A stretch of 6,755 nt of DNA. Origin: SAR324 cluster bacterium. GTDB taxonomy: Bacteria; Bdellovibrionota; UBA2361; JAAZON01. Location: positions 1 through 6,755 of the forward strand of contig JAAZON010000208.1 of the NCBI GenBank assembly GCA_012797725.1, in the 5' to 3' direction. The notes under the pieces are model-generated. The model did no database searches. It was not told where the DNA came from and saw nothing but the letters and a program-made list of their open reading frames with translations. This document shows positions 5,893 to 6,755 of this stretch, in pieces; the stretch's first letter is position 1, and each line of letters opens with the position of its first letter. A program made the position numbers and the translations under genes.

Positions 5893-6755
5893 ATGAATTT
5901 AAGGTTGGTTGAGAAGATAGTTTTATGGCTGGTTTTTCTTGTTTCGTTTTCATCAAGGCTCTGTTTTGCCTTGCCTTTTTCAGCGGAAACTACAACCCGC
6001 GAGAGTGTACCGAGGGTTCCATACCCTTTGCCAACACCACAGCAGCTCTATGATGACAGTTATGAGCTAACTTTTCAAAAGCTAAGTAATGGTCAAATTT
6101 TTTTGGCATTTGTATCGAAGGATCCGGCAGCTGACAATTACTATGACGATGAAAATGTCTACCGTGAAGGTGCATGCGTTAATGATGGTGGGCTTAGGCA
6201 TGTTTATTGGCTGGATAGGGCATCTGGAGGTTCAGCGCGCTGTATCGACGTTAATCTGAGAACAGGCACACCGACACCTTCCGATAGAGATGCATTTAAT
6301 CCCAAAATAGGTGGTGCAGGTCATGAGAGTGGCCGCTATGTTGCGTTTGAATCTGATTCTGAGATATTGATACCTCCCACGCCAACTCCAAATCCTAGTA
6401 TAACACCAACTGCAACGCCAAATGGGTATGTGCCGCCGGCTCTTGAGAAACAGATATTTATTCACGACAGAAAATGGGAACATACAACGCTTTCAACCGG
6501 TAAATGTACATTTAGTGAATCGGAAGGTTTTATACCAAATGGCCCGAGTTATATTTCTCGAATCAGTCGAGATGGTTCGCACATTCTTTTTAGTTCTGAA
6601 GCAACCAATATAATAGATAACCTTCAACCAGTTTGCACAGATAGTAATGGCCCGATTGCTGATGTGTTTGATCGAAATGGAGCCAACTGTGTTACAGGAA
6701 CTTTTGGACCTTGTTACACATCGGTGGTTTATGATCGCTACCACTATCATGCGGA
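5893..6755 (+). CDS. Exported WD40-like (PD40/TolB-type) beta-propeller protein, 3' end outside window
   Basis: An open frame of 287 codons with no stop before the window edge, so the gene is partial. A strong ribosome binding site, GGAGGGG (5882-5888), lies just before ATG 5893. The N-terminus is a Sec signal peptide: basic Arg4 and Lys8, hydrophobic IVLWLVFLVSF, and a likely cleavage after CFA (residue 26) or FSA (31). The mature part shows three propeller-like units, each with a Gly-turn then hydrophobic strand (GQIFLAF at 67-73, GRYVAF at 147-152, GSHILF at 228-233). Each is later closed by a strand ending in Asp-Arg (108-109, 192-193, 281-282). SRDGSHILFSSEATNII closely resembles PD40 repeats. 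A Pro/Thr linker (161-176) sits inside unit 2. Six cysteines (95, 117, 205, 248, 266, 274) could form disulfides. Probably periplasmic or extracellular; ligand and role unknown. It is divergent from rpsP with no evident functional link. Confidence 0.85.
   Translation, partial: MNLRLVEKIVLWLVFLVSFSSRLCFALPFSAETTTRESVPRVPYPLPTPQQLYDDSYELTFQKLSNGQIFLAFVSKDPAADNYYDDENVYREGACVNDGGLRHVYWLDRASGGSARCIDVNLRTGTPTPSDRDAFNPKIGGAGHESGRYVAFESDSEILIPPTPTPNPSITPTATPNGYVPPALEKQIFIHDRKWEHTTLSTGKCTFSESEGFIPNGPSYISRISRDGSHILFSSEATNIIDNLQPVCTDSNGPIADVFDRNGANCVTGTFGPCYTSVVYDRYHYHA

Noticed and set aside
6373..6420. Pro/Thr coding repeat as a DNA tandem repeat or recombination site
   Set aside because: The codons vary (CCT, CCC, CCA, ACG, ACT, ACA), so the repetition is at protein level and not an exact DNA repeat.
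6232..6750. Minus-strand frames opposite the propeller gene
   Set aside because: The plus strand holds a continuous frame with signal peptide, strong ribosome binding site and repeat units; the minus frames show no family features.

Overview
The window reads as ordinary chromosome from a Gram-negative bacterium of moderate to low GC (about 40-45% by eye). A lipobox-bearing lipoprotein, a signal-peptide beta-propeller and an inner-membrane Ca2+/H+ exchanger support this. The combination of an unusual large transketolase, a lysine-tailed S16, a Tm1570-like SPOUT methyltransferase beside trmD, and a Pro/Thr linker in an exported propeller suggests a delta-proteobacteria-like or related lineage. 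That placement is inference only; nothing here fixes the taxonomy.

Layout. (1) Bases 1-3262, plus strand: a transketolase, cut at its 5' end by the window edge, is followed within about 10 bases by a CaCA-family calcium/proton exchanger. (2) Bases 3273-5567, minus strand: rpsP (S16), trmD (tRNA m1G37 methyltransferase), a Tm1570-like SPOUT RNA methyltransferase, and a small lipoprotein. A hairpin over the trmD stop codon and a second dyad split this run into rpsP-trmD and methyltransferase-lipoprotein halves. The minus run converges on the exchanger with 10 bases between stop codons. (3) Bases 5568-5892: a divergent intergenic region carrying a plausible rpsP promoter. (4) Bases 5893-6755, plus strand: an exported beta-propeller protein with a strong ribosome binding site and no stop before the window ends.

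How the genes work together: S16, TrmD and the second SPOUT enzyme form a translation cluster (ribosome assembly plus tRNA modification). It lacks the usual rimM between rpsP and trmD and the usual rplS after trmD. The transketolase-exchanger pair and the lipoprotein have no evident functional link to it.

No mobile element, CRISPR array, tRNA or rRNA is visible. I do not see an undescribed defence or mobile system. The points most worth a second look are the modified cofactor and active-site motifs of the transketolase, the rearranged rpsP-trmD operon with its hairpin-rich junction, and the roughly 80-residue propeller repeats with a Pro/Thr linker inserted inside a blade.
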